DNA of 64,000 bases. Origin: Halostella litorea. GTDB lineage: Archaea; Halobacteriota; Halobacteria; Halobacteriales; Natronoarchaeaceae. The number at the start of each line of letters is the position of its first letter. Position 1 is the stretch's first letter. Positions 50,575 through 60,017 of this stretch are shown here, piece after piece. The stretch covers positions 682,001-746,000 of the forward strand of contig NZ_SJER01000001.1 in NCBI RefSeq assembly GCF_004785955.1. Direction: 5' to 3'. Both the position numbers and the translations under genes were made by a program. The notes beneath the pieces were generated by a model. It was not told the origin of the DNA. It worked only from the letters and a program-made list of their open reading frames with translations, and did not search any database.

Positions 50575-51799
50575 CGTCACCACCCCCGGCGGCCGCGGCG
50601 GGTTCACGGTCCTCCGCCCGGGCGAGGCGCTTGCCGATCAGCCGGAAGAACTCCGGCATCGCCACGAACAGGATGATGAGCCCCCGGAGCACGCCGACCA
50701 GTTGCGGCGGCACGTCCGTCGCGAAGGAGACGACCGTCGATCCGGACTTCAACACGCCGAACAGGAGCGCGGCGGCCGCCGCGCCGAGCGGGTTGTTGCC
50801 CGCGAGGATCGACACCGTGATCCCGTCGAAGCCGTAGTCGGGCACGCCGGTCTGGAACTTGCCGAGGATCATCATGACGTACATCGCGCCGCCGATGCCG
50901 CCCAGCGCCCCCGAGAGGGTCATCGAGGCGACGATCGTACGGGCCGAGTTCACCCCGCCGTACTCCGCCGCCTTGGCCTGGAGGCCGGCGGTGCGGAGGT
51001 CGTATCCGAACGACGTGTGTTCGAGCAGGTAGTAGACGCCGCCGACGAACACGAGGGCGATCAGCAACGCGAGCAGGGCGAAGTCCGTCCGCGGGTCGAA
51101 CAGCAGGGAGGGGAACCGGGCGTTGTCCGGCAGCGTCCGCGTCTGGATCGCCTGGCTCTCCGGGTCCCCGAAGTGGGCGGTGACGAGGTACTGGGCCACC
51201 AGCGCCGCGACGAAGTTGAGCATGATGGTGGTGATCACCTCGTTGGCGTCCGCGTACGCCTTCAGGACGCCCGGGATGGCCCCGTACAGCCCGCCGCCGA
51301 GCGCGCCGGAAAGCAGGCCGAGCGGAATGAGCACGGCGGTCCCGGCGACGCCGGGCAGCGCGGGGGCGGCCCACAGCACGACCAGCGCCGACGCCAGCGC
51401 GCCGACGACGAGTTGCCCCTGCGTCCCGATGTTGAACAGCCCGGCGCGGAACGCCAGCGCAACCGAGAGGCCGGTGAAGATGAGCACCGTCGTCTCCCGG
51501 AGCGTGACGGCGAACTGCGGGTTCAGCGGCGACCACCCGCCCGCGAGCGGGTCGCCGAGCGCGCCGAGGAACAGGCGGTCGTACACGAGGAACGGGTCGT
51601 AACACAGCGTCTGCCCGCCGACGGTCAGCACGGGGCTGCGACAGGTCGCGATGAAGCCGGAGACGAACATGATCACCATCCCGACCAGCATCGCCAGCGC
51701 CAGCGACGCGAGCGCGATCAACAGCCGCTCGCCGGCCGATGTCCGCGACAGGTCGATGAGCGCGGTGCGGACGCGGTCCGGAAGGCGGTCGCCGTTCAT
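50567..51799 (-). CDS. ABC transporter permease, BMP-type (nucleoside-like)
   Basis: This 410-residue protein has about nine helices with the permease signature AFRAGLFNIGTQGQLVVGALAS near 138 and GLQAKAAEYGGVNSARTIVASM near 278. It has a longer N-terminus and C-terminus than its partner, a known feature of the larger subunit of BmpDEFG/NupPQ-type importers. Its start overlaps the ATPase stop by four bases (51796-51799). The final GGGDDD tail is acidic. Confidence 0.86.
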   Translation of the reverse strand: MNGDRLPDRVRTALIDLSRTSAGERLLIALASLALAMLVGMVIMFVSGFIATCRSPVLTVGGQTLCYDPFLVYDRLFLGALGDPLAGGWSPLNPQFAVTLRETTVLIFTGLSVALAFRAGLFNIGTQGQLVVGALASALVVLWAAPALPGVAGTAVLIPLGLLSGALGGGLYGAIPGVLKAYADANEVITTIMLNFVAALVAQYLVTAHFGDPESQAIQTRTLPDNARFPSLLFDPRTDFALLALLIALVFVGGVYYLLEHTSFGYDLRTAGLQAKAAEYGGVNSARTIVASMTLSGALGGIGGAMYVMMILGKFQTGVPDYGFDGITVSILAGNNPLGAAAAALLFGVLKSGSTVVSFATDVPPQLVGVLRGLIILFVAMPEFFRLIGKRLARAEDREPAAAAGGGDDD

Positions 51800-53349
51800 C
51801 CGGTCACCTCCGCGGACGCGACGCCCTCCTCGAACTCGGGGTGCTCGCCGGCCATGAGCAGGCCGAGCTGTTCCTCGGTCACGCGCTCCGGGTCGACGAC
51901 CGCCATCACTTCACCCTCGTACATCACGGCGAGGCGGTCGGACAGCGACTGGACCTCGTCCAGCTTCGAGGAGACCAGCAGCACGCCCTTCCCCTCGCTC
52001 CGGAGCTCGTTGATCCGGTCGTGGATGAACTCCGTCGACCCGATGTCGACGCCGCGGGTGGGATGCGACGCGACGACGAGCCGGGGGTCCCGCGCGAACT
52101 CGCGGCCGACCACGAACTTCTGCTGGTTCCCGCCCGACAGCGACTCGGCCTCCGCGTCGGCGTCGGGCGGCCGGACGTCGTACTCCTCGACTATCCCCTC
52201 GGCGTGGTCGCGGGCGTGGTCCCAGTCGATGCGCCCGCGGCTGGCGTAGGGCTCGGAGTGCTGGCTGCCGAGCAGGCCGTTGCTCACGAGGTCGAAGTCC
52301 ATCACCAGGCCGCGCTCCTGGCGGTCCTCCGGGACGTACGCCATCCCGCTTTCGATGCGCTGGCGGCGCGACGTCGTCGTGATCTCCTCGCCGAACGCCT
52401 CGATCCGGCCCTCGTCGGGGTTCCGGAGCCCGGTGATCGCCTCGACGAGTTCGGTCTGGCCGTTCCCGTCGACGCCGGCGATGCCGAACACCTCGCCCTC
52501 GCGGACGCGCAGCGACACGTCGTCGACGACCCTGACGCCGCGGTCGTCGACGACCGAGACGCCGTTACAGTCCAGCACGGGGTCGCCCGGGTCGGCGGGC
52601 GGCCGGTCGACGTCCATCAGCACCTCGCGGCCGACCATCATCTCGGCCAGGTCGTTGCGGTCGACCGAGTCGGCCGGGACGGTGCCGACGTTCTCCCCGT
52701 CGCGGAGGACGGTGACGTCGTCGGCCGCGGTCATCGCCTCGCCGAGCTTGTGCGTGATGAAGATGATCGTCTTGCCCTGGGCGGTGAGCTCCTCGAACAC
52801 CGAGAACAGCTCCTCGACCTCCTGGGGGGTGAGCACCGCCGTCGGCTCGTCGAGGATGAGCACGTCCGCCCCGCGGTACAGCGCCTTGAGGATCTCGACC
52901 CGCTGCTGGACGCCGACGGAGACGTCGTCGATCCGGTCGTCGGGGTCGACGTCGAAGCCGAAGCGCTCGGAGAGTTCGACCACCTCCTCGCGTGCGCGCT
53001 CCCGGTCGACGGTCCGCCCGAACCACTTCGTCGGCTCGTTGCCGAGCGTGATGTTCTCGGCGACGGTCATCGGGTCGACCAGCATGAAGTGCTGGTGGAT
53101 CATCCCGACCCCGGCGTCGATGGCGTCACGCGGGGAGTCGAACTCCCGCTTCGTTCCGTCGACGATCACGTCGCCGGCCTCGGGCTGGTACAGGCCGTAC
53201 AACACGTTCATCAGCGTCGTCTTCCCGGCCCCGTTCTCGCCGAGAAGGGCGTGGACCGTGCCTTCTTCGACGCGCAACGTCACGTCGTCGTTGGCGACGA
53301 CCCCCGGGAACCGTTTCGTGATCCCGTCGAGGTGGACGGCCAATGTCAT
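51796..53349 (-). CDS. ABC transporter ATP-binding protein, BMP-type importer
   Basis: This 517-residue tandem ATPase has a first domain with Walker A LLGENGAGKTTLMN near 35 and GVQQRVEILKALYRGADVLILDEPTAVL near 143 (LSGGQ-like region and Walker B). The second domain has a Walker A-like GIAGVDGNGQTELVEA near 280 without the invariant Lys-Thr, then SLSGGNQQKFVVGREFARDPRLVV near 400. A degenerate second site is normal for sugar and nucleoside importers. A TATA-like box sits about 28 bases before the ATG, separating it from the binding-protein gene. Confidence 0.9.
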   Translation of the reverse strand: MTLAVHLDGITKRFPGVVANDDVTLRVEEGTVHALLGENGAGKTTLMNVLYGLYQPEAGDVIVDGTKREFDSPRDAIDAGVGMIHQHFMLVDPMTVAENITLGNEPTKWFGRTVDRERAREEVVELSERFGFDVDPDDRIDDVSVGVQQRVEILKALYRGADVLILDEPTAVLTPQEVEELFSVFEELTAQGKTIIFITHKLGEAMTAADDVTVLRDGENVGTVPADSVDRNDLAEMMVGREVLMDVDRPPADPGDPVLDCNGVSVVDDRGVRVVDDVSLRVREGEVFGIAGVDGNGQTELVEAITGLRNPDEGRIEAFGEEITTTSRRQRIESGMAYVPEDRQERGLVMDFDLVSNGLLGSQHSEPYASRGRIDWDHARDHAEGIVEEYDVRPPDADAEAESLSGGNQQKFVVGREFARDPRLVVASHPTRGVDIGSTEFIHDRINELRSEGKGVLLVSSKLDEVQSLSDRLAVMYEGEVMAVVDPERVTEEQLGLLMAGEHPEFEEGVASAEVTG

Positions 53350-53370
53350 AACCCGTCGCTTTCGGCGGGG

Positions 53371-53380
53371 GTATCTTAAG
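53371..53380 (-). promoter_or_regulatory. TATA-like box of the ABC importer ATPase gene
   Basis: The minus strand reads CTTAAGATAC about 28 bases before the ATG at 53349, suggesting independent leaderless transcription of the ATPase and permease genes apart from the binding-protein gene. Confidence 0.5.
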
Positions 53381-53439
53381 AGTAAGGATATTTGATGACT
53401 GTTACCGCGCGTCGACCGGTCGGACGGGTGACCGGTCGG

Positions 53440-54519
53440 TTACGGCGACTGCGGGACGTCGATGTCGCCGTTGATGATGTCGTCGCGTGCGGTCGAGACC
53501 TCGTCTTTGATCTCCTGGGGGATCTGGCTCCCGAGGTCCTGGCCGTACACGGCCTCGACGCCGTTGTCGGAGAGGCCGAGCGCGGTCGTCGCACCGCCCT
53601 CGAACTCGTCGTTGACGACCTGTTCGACGGCGGTGTACACCGCGGTGTCGACGCGCTTGACCATGCTGGCGAGGATGACGCCGCTGTAGTCCGGCAGGGT
53701 CACCGACTGGTCGCGGTCGACGCCGAAGGCAAAGCGGCCCTGCTCCTGGGCGGCCTGGAACACGCCGGTGCCCGACTGGCCCGCCGCGTGGAAGATGAGG
53801 TCCGCCCCGGAGTTGTACATCGACAGCGCCGCCTCCTTGCCGCCGGAGGGGTCGCTGAAGCCGCCGACGTAGGACGTCTGGACGTCGACGTCCTCGTTTG
53901 CGTGTTTCACGCCCGCCGTATAGCCGGCCTCGAACTTCTTGATGAGGTCGGATTCGACGCCGCCGACGAAGCCGACGTTCGTCGAGTCGGTCGACGTCGA
54001 GTTCGAACCGGCCTCGAACGACTGGCTGGTGAGCCGACCGGCCATCATGCCGATGAGGAACGATCCCTCGTGTTCCGAGAACACGTACGAGCCGACGTTG
54101 CCGAACTGCTCGCCGTCCTCGTTCGTCGGCACGGAGTCGACGATCATGAAGTCCTGGTCGGAGTACTCCGGGGCCGTCTCGCTCAGCGCGTCGGCCTGCA
54201 GGAAGCCGATACAGGAGACGAGGTCGTAGTCCGGGCTCGTCGACTGGGCGTACTGCTGCTGGAGGTTGCCGAACTCCGCGACTTCCTCGGGCTGGGACTC
54301 GTTGTAGGAGATGCCGAGGTCCTCCTCGGCGCGCTGGATGCCCGACTGGGCCTGGTCGTTGAACGACCCGTCGCCGAGGCCGCCGGTGGCGTACACCATG
54401 CCGACGTTCGCTGCCGTGTCGCTGCCGCTGTTGTCGTCGCCGCCGCCGAGACAGCCCGCGAAAGCGAGGGCACCTGCGGTGCCGACGCTCCCGACGAACT
54501 GGCGTCTATCGAGTGGCAT
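53440..54519 (-). CDS. BMP family substrate-binding lipoprotein
   Basis: This 359-residue protein has a Tat signal (DRRQFVGSVG) and a lipobox (FAGCLGG, Cys near residue 22), so it is a lipid-anchored binding protein outside the cell. GMVYATGGLGDGSFNDQAQSG near 40 and the FLIGMMAGRLTSQSFE segment near 155 fit the Bmp/Med family, which binds purine nucleosides or autoinducer-like ligands. The ligand here is not determined. It has its own TATA-like box 25 bases before the start and a 90-base gap before the ATPase gene. Confidence 0.9.
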   Translation of the reverse strand: MPLDRRQFVGSVGTAGALAFAGCLGGGDDNSGSDTAANVGMVYATGGLGDGSFNDQAQSGIQRAEEDLGISYNESQPEEVAEFGNLQQQYAQSTSPDYDLVSCIGFLQADALSETAPEYSDQDFMIVDSVPTNEDGEQFGNVGSYVFSEHEGSFLIGMMAGRLTSQSFEAGSNSTSTDSTNVGFVGGVESDLIKKFEAGYTAGVKHANEDVDVQTSYVGGFSDPSGGKEAALSMYNSGADLIFHAAGQSGTGVFQAAQEQGRFAFGVDRDQSVTLPDYSGVILASMVKRVDTAVYTAVEQVVNDEFEGGATTALGLSDNGVEAVYGQDLGSQIPQEIKDEVSTARDDIINGDIDVPQSP

Positions 54520-54540
54520 ACCCTACCCTGTAACGTATGT

Positions 54541-54549
54541 CTCTTAAAA
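54541..54549 (-). promoter_or_regulatory. TATA-like box of the BMP lipoprotein gene
   Basis: The minus strand reads TTTTAAGAG about 25 bases before the ATG at 54519, as expected for a leaderless haloarchaeal transcript. Confidence 0.55.
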
Positions 54550-54748
54550 TCACCGGTCACAGACCGAGGGGTGATCGCCACACGGTTGCCAACTCCGTGC
54601 CGGGATCGACACGGGCCACACACCGCGGGATCCAGACTCGCGTTCACCCCCGGCCGCCCAACTCGCAGTTCCCCCGGCACGCGCCCTCGCGCCGGCGGCG
54701 GTTCCCGGAAGCGAAGGGTAGTTACCCCACCGCGGCGATCACCGACGT

Positions 54749-56308
54749 ATGGACGCGGCCGTGATCATCCTCGACGGCTGGGGGCTGAGCGAAGGGAACC
54801 CGCGCAGCGACGCCGACGCGTCGGACGACGGGCGGGAGCCGGGCGGACGCGACGCCGTGACGGGGGCGGACACGCCCAACTTCGACCGCCTCGCCGACGC
54901 CGGCGCGTGGGGCACGCTGGAGGTGTCGGGCCGGCGCGTCGGCCTCCCCGAGGGACAGATGGGCAACAGCGAGGTCGGTCACCTGAACATCGGGGCCGGC
55001 CGGGTCGTCAAACAGGAGTACACGCGGATCAGCGACGCCATCGCCGACGGCTCGTTCCACACGAACGACGCGCTCCAGTCGGCGTCGACGTACGCGAAGG
55101 AACACGGCGGCCGGGTCCACTTCATGGGCCTGGTCAGCGACGGCGGGGTCCACTCCGACTACGAGCACCTGTTCGCGCTCGTCGAGATGGCCGCCGAGCG
55201 GGGGGTCGAAGCCGTCACGCACGCCTTCATGGACGGCCGCGACACGGACCCGACCGCCGGGGCCGGCTACCTCCGCGAACTGGAGTCGGTGCTCGACGAG
55301 CACGGCACCGGCGACGTGGCGACCGTCTCGGGCCGGTACTACGCGATGGACCGCGATCAGAACTGGGAGCGGACGCGGCGGGCGTACGACGCCATCGTCA
55401 ACCGCCGGGCCGAACACGCCTCGGCGTCGTCGGTCGCCGCCGTCGAGGAGTCGTACGACCGCGGCGACACCGACGAGTTCGTCGAGCCGACGGTCGTGCG
55501 GGACGAGCCACCGCTGCAGGACGGCGACGCGGTCGTCTTCTTCAACTACCGCGCGGACCGCGCCCGCCAGCTCACCCGGATGCTGGCCGACATCGACCCC
55601 GTCTGGGAGTTCGAGACGTCGCCGCCCGACGTCGAGGTGGTGACGATGACCCAGTACGACGAGACGTTCGACCTGCCCGTCGCCTTCCCGCCCCACCGCC
55701 CCGCGGACACGCTCGGCGAGACGCTGGCCGACCGTGGCTACACCCAGTTGCGGATCGCCGAGTCCGAGAAGTACCCCCACGTCACCTACTTTCTTAACGG
55801 CGGCCGCGAGGTGGAGTTCGAGGGCGAACTCAGAGAGATCGTCGAGTCGCCGCCGGTCGCCACCTACGACATGCAGCCGGAGATGAGCGCCGCGGGCGTG
55901 ACCGACAGCGCCGTCCGGATCGTCGACAGCGACGACCCGGACGTGCTCGTGTTGAACTACGCCAACCCCGACATGGTCGGCCACACCGGCAACTACGACG
56001 CCGCCGTCGTCGCGGTCGAAACCGTCGACGAACAGCTCGGCCGGCTCGTCGACCACCTCACCGACCGCGGCTCGCACGTCCTGATCACCGCCGACCACGG
56101 CAACGCCGACGACATGGGGACCGAGGACGACCCCTACACCGCCCACACGTACAACGACGTGCCGTTCGTCTACGTCTCGCCGGACGGCACGGGCGCGGGC
56201 CGCCGCGTCCGGTCGGGCGGCACGCTCGCCGACATCGCACCGACGGTGCTGTCGCTGATGGGGGTCAAGCAGCCGGCGGCGATGACCGGCGAGAGCCTGC
56301 TGGAGTGA
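54749..56308 (+). CDS. gpmI: 2,3-bisphosphoglycerate-independent phosphoglycerate mutase
   Basis: This 519-residue, binuclear metal enzyme of the alkaline-phosphatase superfamily converts 3- to 2-phosphoglycerate. LDGWG near residue 8 gives the first metal-binding Asp, and Ser74 in GQMGNSEVGH is the phosphorylated nucleophile. The HAFMDGRDTDP segment near 157 and NYANPDMVGHTGNYD near 405 carry other ligands. Compared with bacterial GpmI, an acidic insert of about 20 residues (RSDADASDDGREPGG) follows the first motif. It is convergent with nadC with 10 bases between stops. Confidence 0.93.
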   Translation: MDAAVIILDGWGLSEGNPRSDADASDDGREPGGRDAVTGADTPNFDRLADAGAWGTLEVSGRRVGLPEGQMGNSEVGHLNIGAGRVVKQEYTRISDAIADGSFHTNDALQSASTYAKEHGGRVHFMGLVSDGGVHSDYEHLFALVEMAAERGVEAVTHAFMDGRDTDPTAGAGYLRELESVLDEHGTGDVATVSGRYYAMDRDQNWERTRRAYDAIVNRRAEHASASSVAAVEESYDRGDTDEFVEPTVVRDEPPLQDGDAVVFFNYRADRARQLTRMLADIDPVWEFETSPPDVEVVTMTQYDETFDLPVAFPPHRPADTLGETLADRGYTQLRIAESEKYPHVTYFLNGGREVEFEGELREIVESPPVATYDMQPEMSAAGVTDSAVRIVDSDDPDVLVLNYANPDMVGHTGNYDAAVVAVETVDEQLGRLVDHLTDRGSHVLITADHGNADDMGTEDDPYTAHTYNDVPFVYVSPDGTGAGRRVRSGGTLADIAPTVLSLMGVKQPAAMTGESLLE

Positions 56309-56318
56309 CCGCCGCGGG

Positions 56319-57137
56319 CTACCCCGTCCGGAACGAGTAGTCGAGCGACGGCGCGGAGTGGGTCAGCGCGCCCATGGAGATGACGTCGACGCCCGTCCGG
56401 GCGTACGCGGGCACGTCGTCGACCGTGATCCCGCCGGACGCCTCGGCGAGCGCGTCGGCCTCGGCGTCGCGGAGCAGGTCGACCGCCTCGGCCGTCACCG
56501 ACGGCGACATGTTGTCCAGCAGGACGACGTCCGCGCCCGCCGCGGCGGCCCGGGGCGCGTCGGCCGGGTCCTCGACCTCGGCCTCGACCTTCGTGGCGAA
56601 TGACGCCCGCTCGCGGAACCGCTCGACGGCCGCCTCCAGCCCCAGTTCGGCGACGTGGTTCTCCTTGACCATGACCATGTGCGACAGGTCGAGGCGGTGG
56701 GTGTCGCCGCCGCCCGCCGCCACGGCGCGCTTCTCGACGCCGCGGAGCCCCGGCGTCGTCTTCCGGGTGCCCGCCACGGCGACGTCGTCGGCCGCCTCGC
56801 GCGCCGCGTCGACCGCCTCGCGGGTCCTCGTCGCCACCCCGGAGGCGTGGCCCGCGAGGTTGACCGCGACGCGCTCCGCCCGGAGGACCGCCCGCGCCTC
56901 ACCCGCGGCGGTCAGGACGACGTCGCCGGCGTCGACGCGGTCGCCGGCGTCGACGCGCGGTTCGGCGTCGACGCCGAGGTAGTCGAAGGTCGCGGCGGCG
57001 GCCTCCACCCCCGCGGCGACGCCGGCCTCCTTCGCGACGAGGCGGCCGGTCGTCTCGCCGGGCACGTCGTTGGTCACGTCGTGGTGGCCCAGGTCCTCGC
57101 GGAGCCACCGCTCGACCTGCCGGTCGGTGACGGGCAT
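56319..57137 (-). CDS. nadC: nicotinate-nucleotide pyrophosphorylase (carboxylating)
   Basis: This 272-residue enzyme turns quinolinate and PRPP into nicotinate mononucleotide with release of CO2. The AGTRKTTPGLRGVEKRAVAAGGGDTHRL block near 130 and the MVKENHV and VEAEVEDP motifs near 170 are clear, and VVLLDNMSP near 208 completes the barrel. ATG 57137 follows the nadB stop by two bases. It is the last gene of the nadA-nadB-nadC operon. Upstream frame extensions are shadows of nadB. Confidence 0.93.
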   Translation of the reverse strand: MPVTDRQVERWLREDLGHHDVTNDVPGETTGRLVAKEAGVAAGVEAAAATFDYLGVDAEPRVDAGDRVDAGDVVLTAAGEARAVLRAERVAVNLAGHASGVATRTREAVDAAREAADDVAVAGTRKTTPGLRGVEKRAVAAGGGDTHRLDLSHMVMVKENHVAELGLEAAVERFRERASFATKVEAEVEDPADAPRAAAAGADVVLLDNMSPSVTAEAVDLLRDAEADALAEASGGITVDDVPAYARTGVDVISMGALTHSAPSLDYSFRTG

Positions 57138-57139
57138 CG

Positions 57140-58645
57140 TCAGTCCCCCGCGGCCGCCGCGTCCGGCCGCTCGACCCAGTGGCAGCCGACGGACTCGTCG
57201 TTCCCGGCGGCGGCGCGGACGACGAGCAGCCCCGTCACCGCGGCGTTGCGCAGTTCGTACAGCTCCCGCGAGGTCCGGGTGCGGGCGTAGGCGTCGACCT
57301 CGCCCTTGAGCCGCCGGAGGACGGCCCGGGCGCGTTCGAGCCCGTCGGGCGTCCGGCGGATGCCGGCCCGCTCGGCCATCACGCGGCGCAGCCGGGTGAA
57401 CTTCTCCGCCGCGAACCGCTCGGGCAGGTCCGGGTCGCTGTCCCGCAGGGCCGGCACGTCGCACTCGACGACGTCGTTGCCGGCGGCCGCCCGGCCGGCG
57501 CGGCGACCCCACACCAGCCCCTCCAGCAGGCTGGTGCTCGCGAGGCGGTTCGCGCCGTGGACGCCGGTGCGGGCACACTCCCCGACGGCGAAGAGGCGGT
57601 CGAGGCTCGTCCGCCCGCGGTCGTCGACCGCGACGCCGCCACAGAGGAAGTGCTGGGCGGGCGCGACCGGGACGCCGGCCGCGGGGTCGACGCCGCGCTC
57701 CTCGCACTTCGCGGCCAGGTCCGGGAAGTCGGCGGCGAAGTCGAGCGGTTCCACGTCCAGCCGCACCCCGCCGGTGGCGTCGCGCTCGGCGGCGACGGCG
57801 CGGGCGACCACGTCCCGCGGGGCGAGTTCGGCGTCCTCGTGGTACGCCGGCATGAACCGCTCGTCGGCGCCGTTGCGCAGCAGCGCGCCCTCGCCCCGGA
57901 CGGCCTCCGAGAGCAGGAACGTGTCGCTCCCGTCCCCGTCGCCCGCGTACGCCGTCGGGTGGAACTGCACGTACTCCATGTCGGCCACGTCGGCCCCGGC
58001 GAGCGCCGCCATCGCGACCCCGTCGCCGGTGGCGGCCTGCGGGTTCGTCGACCGGCGGTAGCACGCGCCGATCCCGCCGGTGGCGAGCACCGTCGCGCCG
58101 GCGAAGACGGGGTCCCCGGTCGGACGCGTGTCGAGTAGCGCGCCGTGGACCCGACCCTCGCTCGCGATCAGGTCGAGCGCGGCGGTGTCGTCCCGGACCG
58201 TCACGCGGCCGTGGCCGTCGAGGTAGTCGAGGAACGGCCGGAGGAGGTGTCGCCCCGTGCTGGCGTCGACGTGGAGGATCCGCTCGCGGGAGTGGCCCGC
58301 CTCGCGGGCGAAGTCGTAGCCCGCGCCGCCCTCGTCGAACGGCACGCCCAGCGTCTCCACGAGCACGTCGTGGACCGCCGCGGGGGCGTCCTCGACGAGG
58401 GTGTCGACGGCGTCGGGGTCGGCGGTCCAGTCGCTTGCCGCCAGCACGTCGCGCTTGAACGACGCCGGGTCGCCCCGCGTGGTGGCGACGCCGCCCTGCG
58501 CCCAGTCGGTGTTTGCGTCCTCGGGGCGGGACGCCTTGGTGACGACCAGCACATCCGCCCCCTCGCGGGCCGCGGCGAGCGCGGCGCTACAGCCAGCGAT
58601 GCCGCTGCCGACGACGAGCACGTCGGCGGTGGTCGCGCCCGTCAT
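57140..58645 (-). CDS. nadB: L-aspartate oxidase
   Basis: This 501-residue flavoprotein oxidises aspartate to iminoaspartate for quinolinate synthesis. The N-terminal dinucleotide fold has [15 protein letters not shown] near residue 11 with FAD-binding Gly residues. [12 protein letters not shown] near 46 is the next signature. [11 protein letters not shown] near 230 and the [37 protein letters not shown] block near 330-365 are characteristic. ATG 58645 overlaps the nadA stop by four bases. Confidence 0.93.
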   Translation of the reverse strand: MTGATTADVLVVGSGIAGCSAALAAAREGADVLVVTKASRPEDANTDWAQGGVATTRGDPASFKRDVLAASDWTADPDAVDTLVEDAPAAVHDVLVETLGVPFDEGGAGYDFAREAGHSRERILHVDASTGRHLLRPFLDYLDGHGRVTVRDDTAALDLIASEGRVHGALLDTRPTGDPVFAGATVLATGGIGACYRRSTNPQAATGDGVAMAALAGADVADMEYVQFHPTAYAGDGDGSDTFLLSEAVRGEGALLRNGADERFMPAYHEDAELAPRDVVARAVAAERDATGGVRLDVEPLDFAADFPDLAAKCEERGVDPAAGVPVAPAQHFLCGGVAVDDRGRTSLDRLFAVGECARTGVHGANRLASTSLLEGLVWGRRAGRAAAGNDVVECDVPALRDSDPDLPERFAAEKFTRLRRVMAERAGIRRTPDGLERARAVLRRLKGEVDAYARTRTSRELYELRNAAVTGLLVVRAAAGNDESVGCHWVERPDAAAAGD

Positions 58646-59769
58646 GCTATCTCCAGCATGCGTTCGACGGCCAGTCGGGCCAGTTCGGCCTCCGCGTCCG
58701 GCACGGCAACGACGTTTCGCTCCCGCCCGGCGACCAGTTCCTCCAGCACCCACGTCAGGTAGTTGGGGTCTATCTGGCGCATCGCGTTGCAGTCCATGCA
58801 CGCCTCGCCACAGAGCGGGACGACGTCCACCTCGGGGTGCCACCGCTGGAGGTGGTTCGTCAGGTGGATCTCGGTGCCGATCGCCCACGTCTCGCCGGGG
58901 TCGGCCTCGGCCACCGTCTCGCGGATCGTCGCCGTGCTCCCGGCGACGTCGGCCGCCTCGACGACCTCCCGGCGGCACTCGGGGTGGACGATGACGTTCG
59001 CGCCCGGGTGCTCCTCGCGGACCGCCTCGACGTGCTCGGGCCGGAACCGCTCGTGGACCTGGCAGTAGCCGTCCCACAGGACGACGTCGGACTCGGCGAC
59101 CGTCGCGGCGTCCGCGCCGTCTGGGTCCCACGGGTCCCACTCCGCGACGCCCCCTTCGAGGCCGAGTTCGTGGGCGGTGTTCTCCCCGAGGTGCTTGTCC
59201 GGCAGGAAGAGGACGGCGTCGCCCTTCGACAGCGCCCACTCGAACACGTCGGCCGCGTTCGAGGAGGTACAGACCGCGCCGCCCTGTTCGGCGCAAAACG
59301 CCTTCAGGTCGGCGTAGGAGTTCATGTACGTGACCGGGACGATGTCGCGGTCCGGCGCGGCGGCGGTGATCTCCGACCACGCGGCGTCGACCTGCAGCGC
59401 CTCGGCCATACCGGCCATCGGGCAGGACGCCTCCATCGACGGGAGGATCACGGTCTGGTCGTCGTCGGTGATCACGTCCGCGCTCTCGGCCATGAACGTG
59501 ACGCCGCCGAACACCACGTAGTCGGCGTCCGTCTCGGCGGCCTCGACCGACAGGCCGTAGGAGTCCCCGACGAAGTCGGCGTGCTCGACTATCTCCCGGC
59601 GCTGGTAGTTGTGGCCCAGCACGACCACGTGGTCGCCGAGTTCCGCCCGGGCCGCCTCGATGCGCGCCGCCCGCTCGTCCGCGTCCAGGTCGCGGTAGTC
59701 GGGCGGTAACTGCTCCAGGTTGTCGTACTTGAACAGGCTGAGGTCCGTCTCGATGTCGGCCGTTTCCAT
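58642..59769 (-). CDS. nadA: quinolinate synthase
   Basis: This 375-residue enzyme condenses iminoaspartate with dihydroxyacetone phosphate and needs a [4Fe-4S] cluster. Three conserved Cys are placed as expected: AVCTSSNA near 165, VHPECRRE near 260, and CMDCNAM near 335. [10 protein letters not shown] near 50 is the substrate site. ATG 59769 is favoured over the GTG 59778. It is the first gene of the nadA-nadB-nadC operon. Its upstream region of 248 bases is AT-rich and contains a 12-bp palindrome. Confidence 0.93.
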   Translation of the reverse strand: METADIETDLSLFKYDNLEQLPPDYRDLDADERAARIEAARAELGDHVVVLGHNYQRREIVEHADFVGDSYGLSVEAAETDADYVVFGGVTFMAESADVITDDDQTVILPSMEASCPMAGMAEALQVDAAWSEITAAAPDRDIVPVTYMNSYADLKAFCAEQGGAVCTSSNAADVFEWALSKGDAVLFLPDKHLGENTAHELGLEGGVAEWDPWDPDGADAATVAESDVVLWDGYCQVHERFRPEHVEAVREEHPGANVIVHPECRREVVEAADVAGSTATIRETVAEADPGETWAIGTEIHLTNHLQRWHPEVDVVPLCGEACMDCNAMRQIDPNYLTWVLEELVAGRERNVVAVPDAEAELARLAVERMLEIA

Positions 59770-59904
59770 TCGTGGCACGGTTGTGTCCCTAGTGGAGGTT
59801 CAGACACCGGTTGTGAAAAGATTTTTTCTTCATAGAGCAATTTGGAGTGCTCAAAGATACGCTGTTCCAGCTACAGACCTTTGAACGAGTTCGAAAGAGA
59901 ATAC

Positions 59905-59916
59905 CGAACCGGTTCG
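59905..59916. promoter_or_regulatory. 12-bp palindrome CGAACCGGTTCG upstream of nadA
   Basis: This perfect dyad lies 136 bases before the nadA ATG, in a gap with long A/T runs and no gene. A related GAACGAGTTC stands about 20 bases further left and an ACCGGT a few bases to the right. It might bind a repressor of NAD synthesis; no candidate regulator is adjacent. Confidence 0.4.
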
Positions 59917-60017
59917 ATAAACCGGTCTCGCCAGTCGAAGGCAAGGAAAACGCCAGTCAGGACAAACCAAGGTTCGGAACGGACGAAAAAGCGGATCGAA
60001 CGGCGCGCGTTGCGGTC

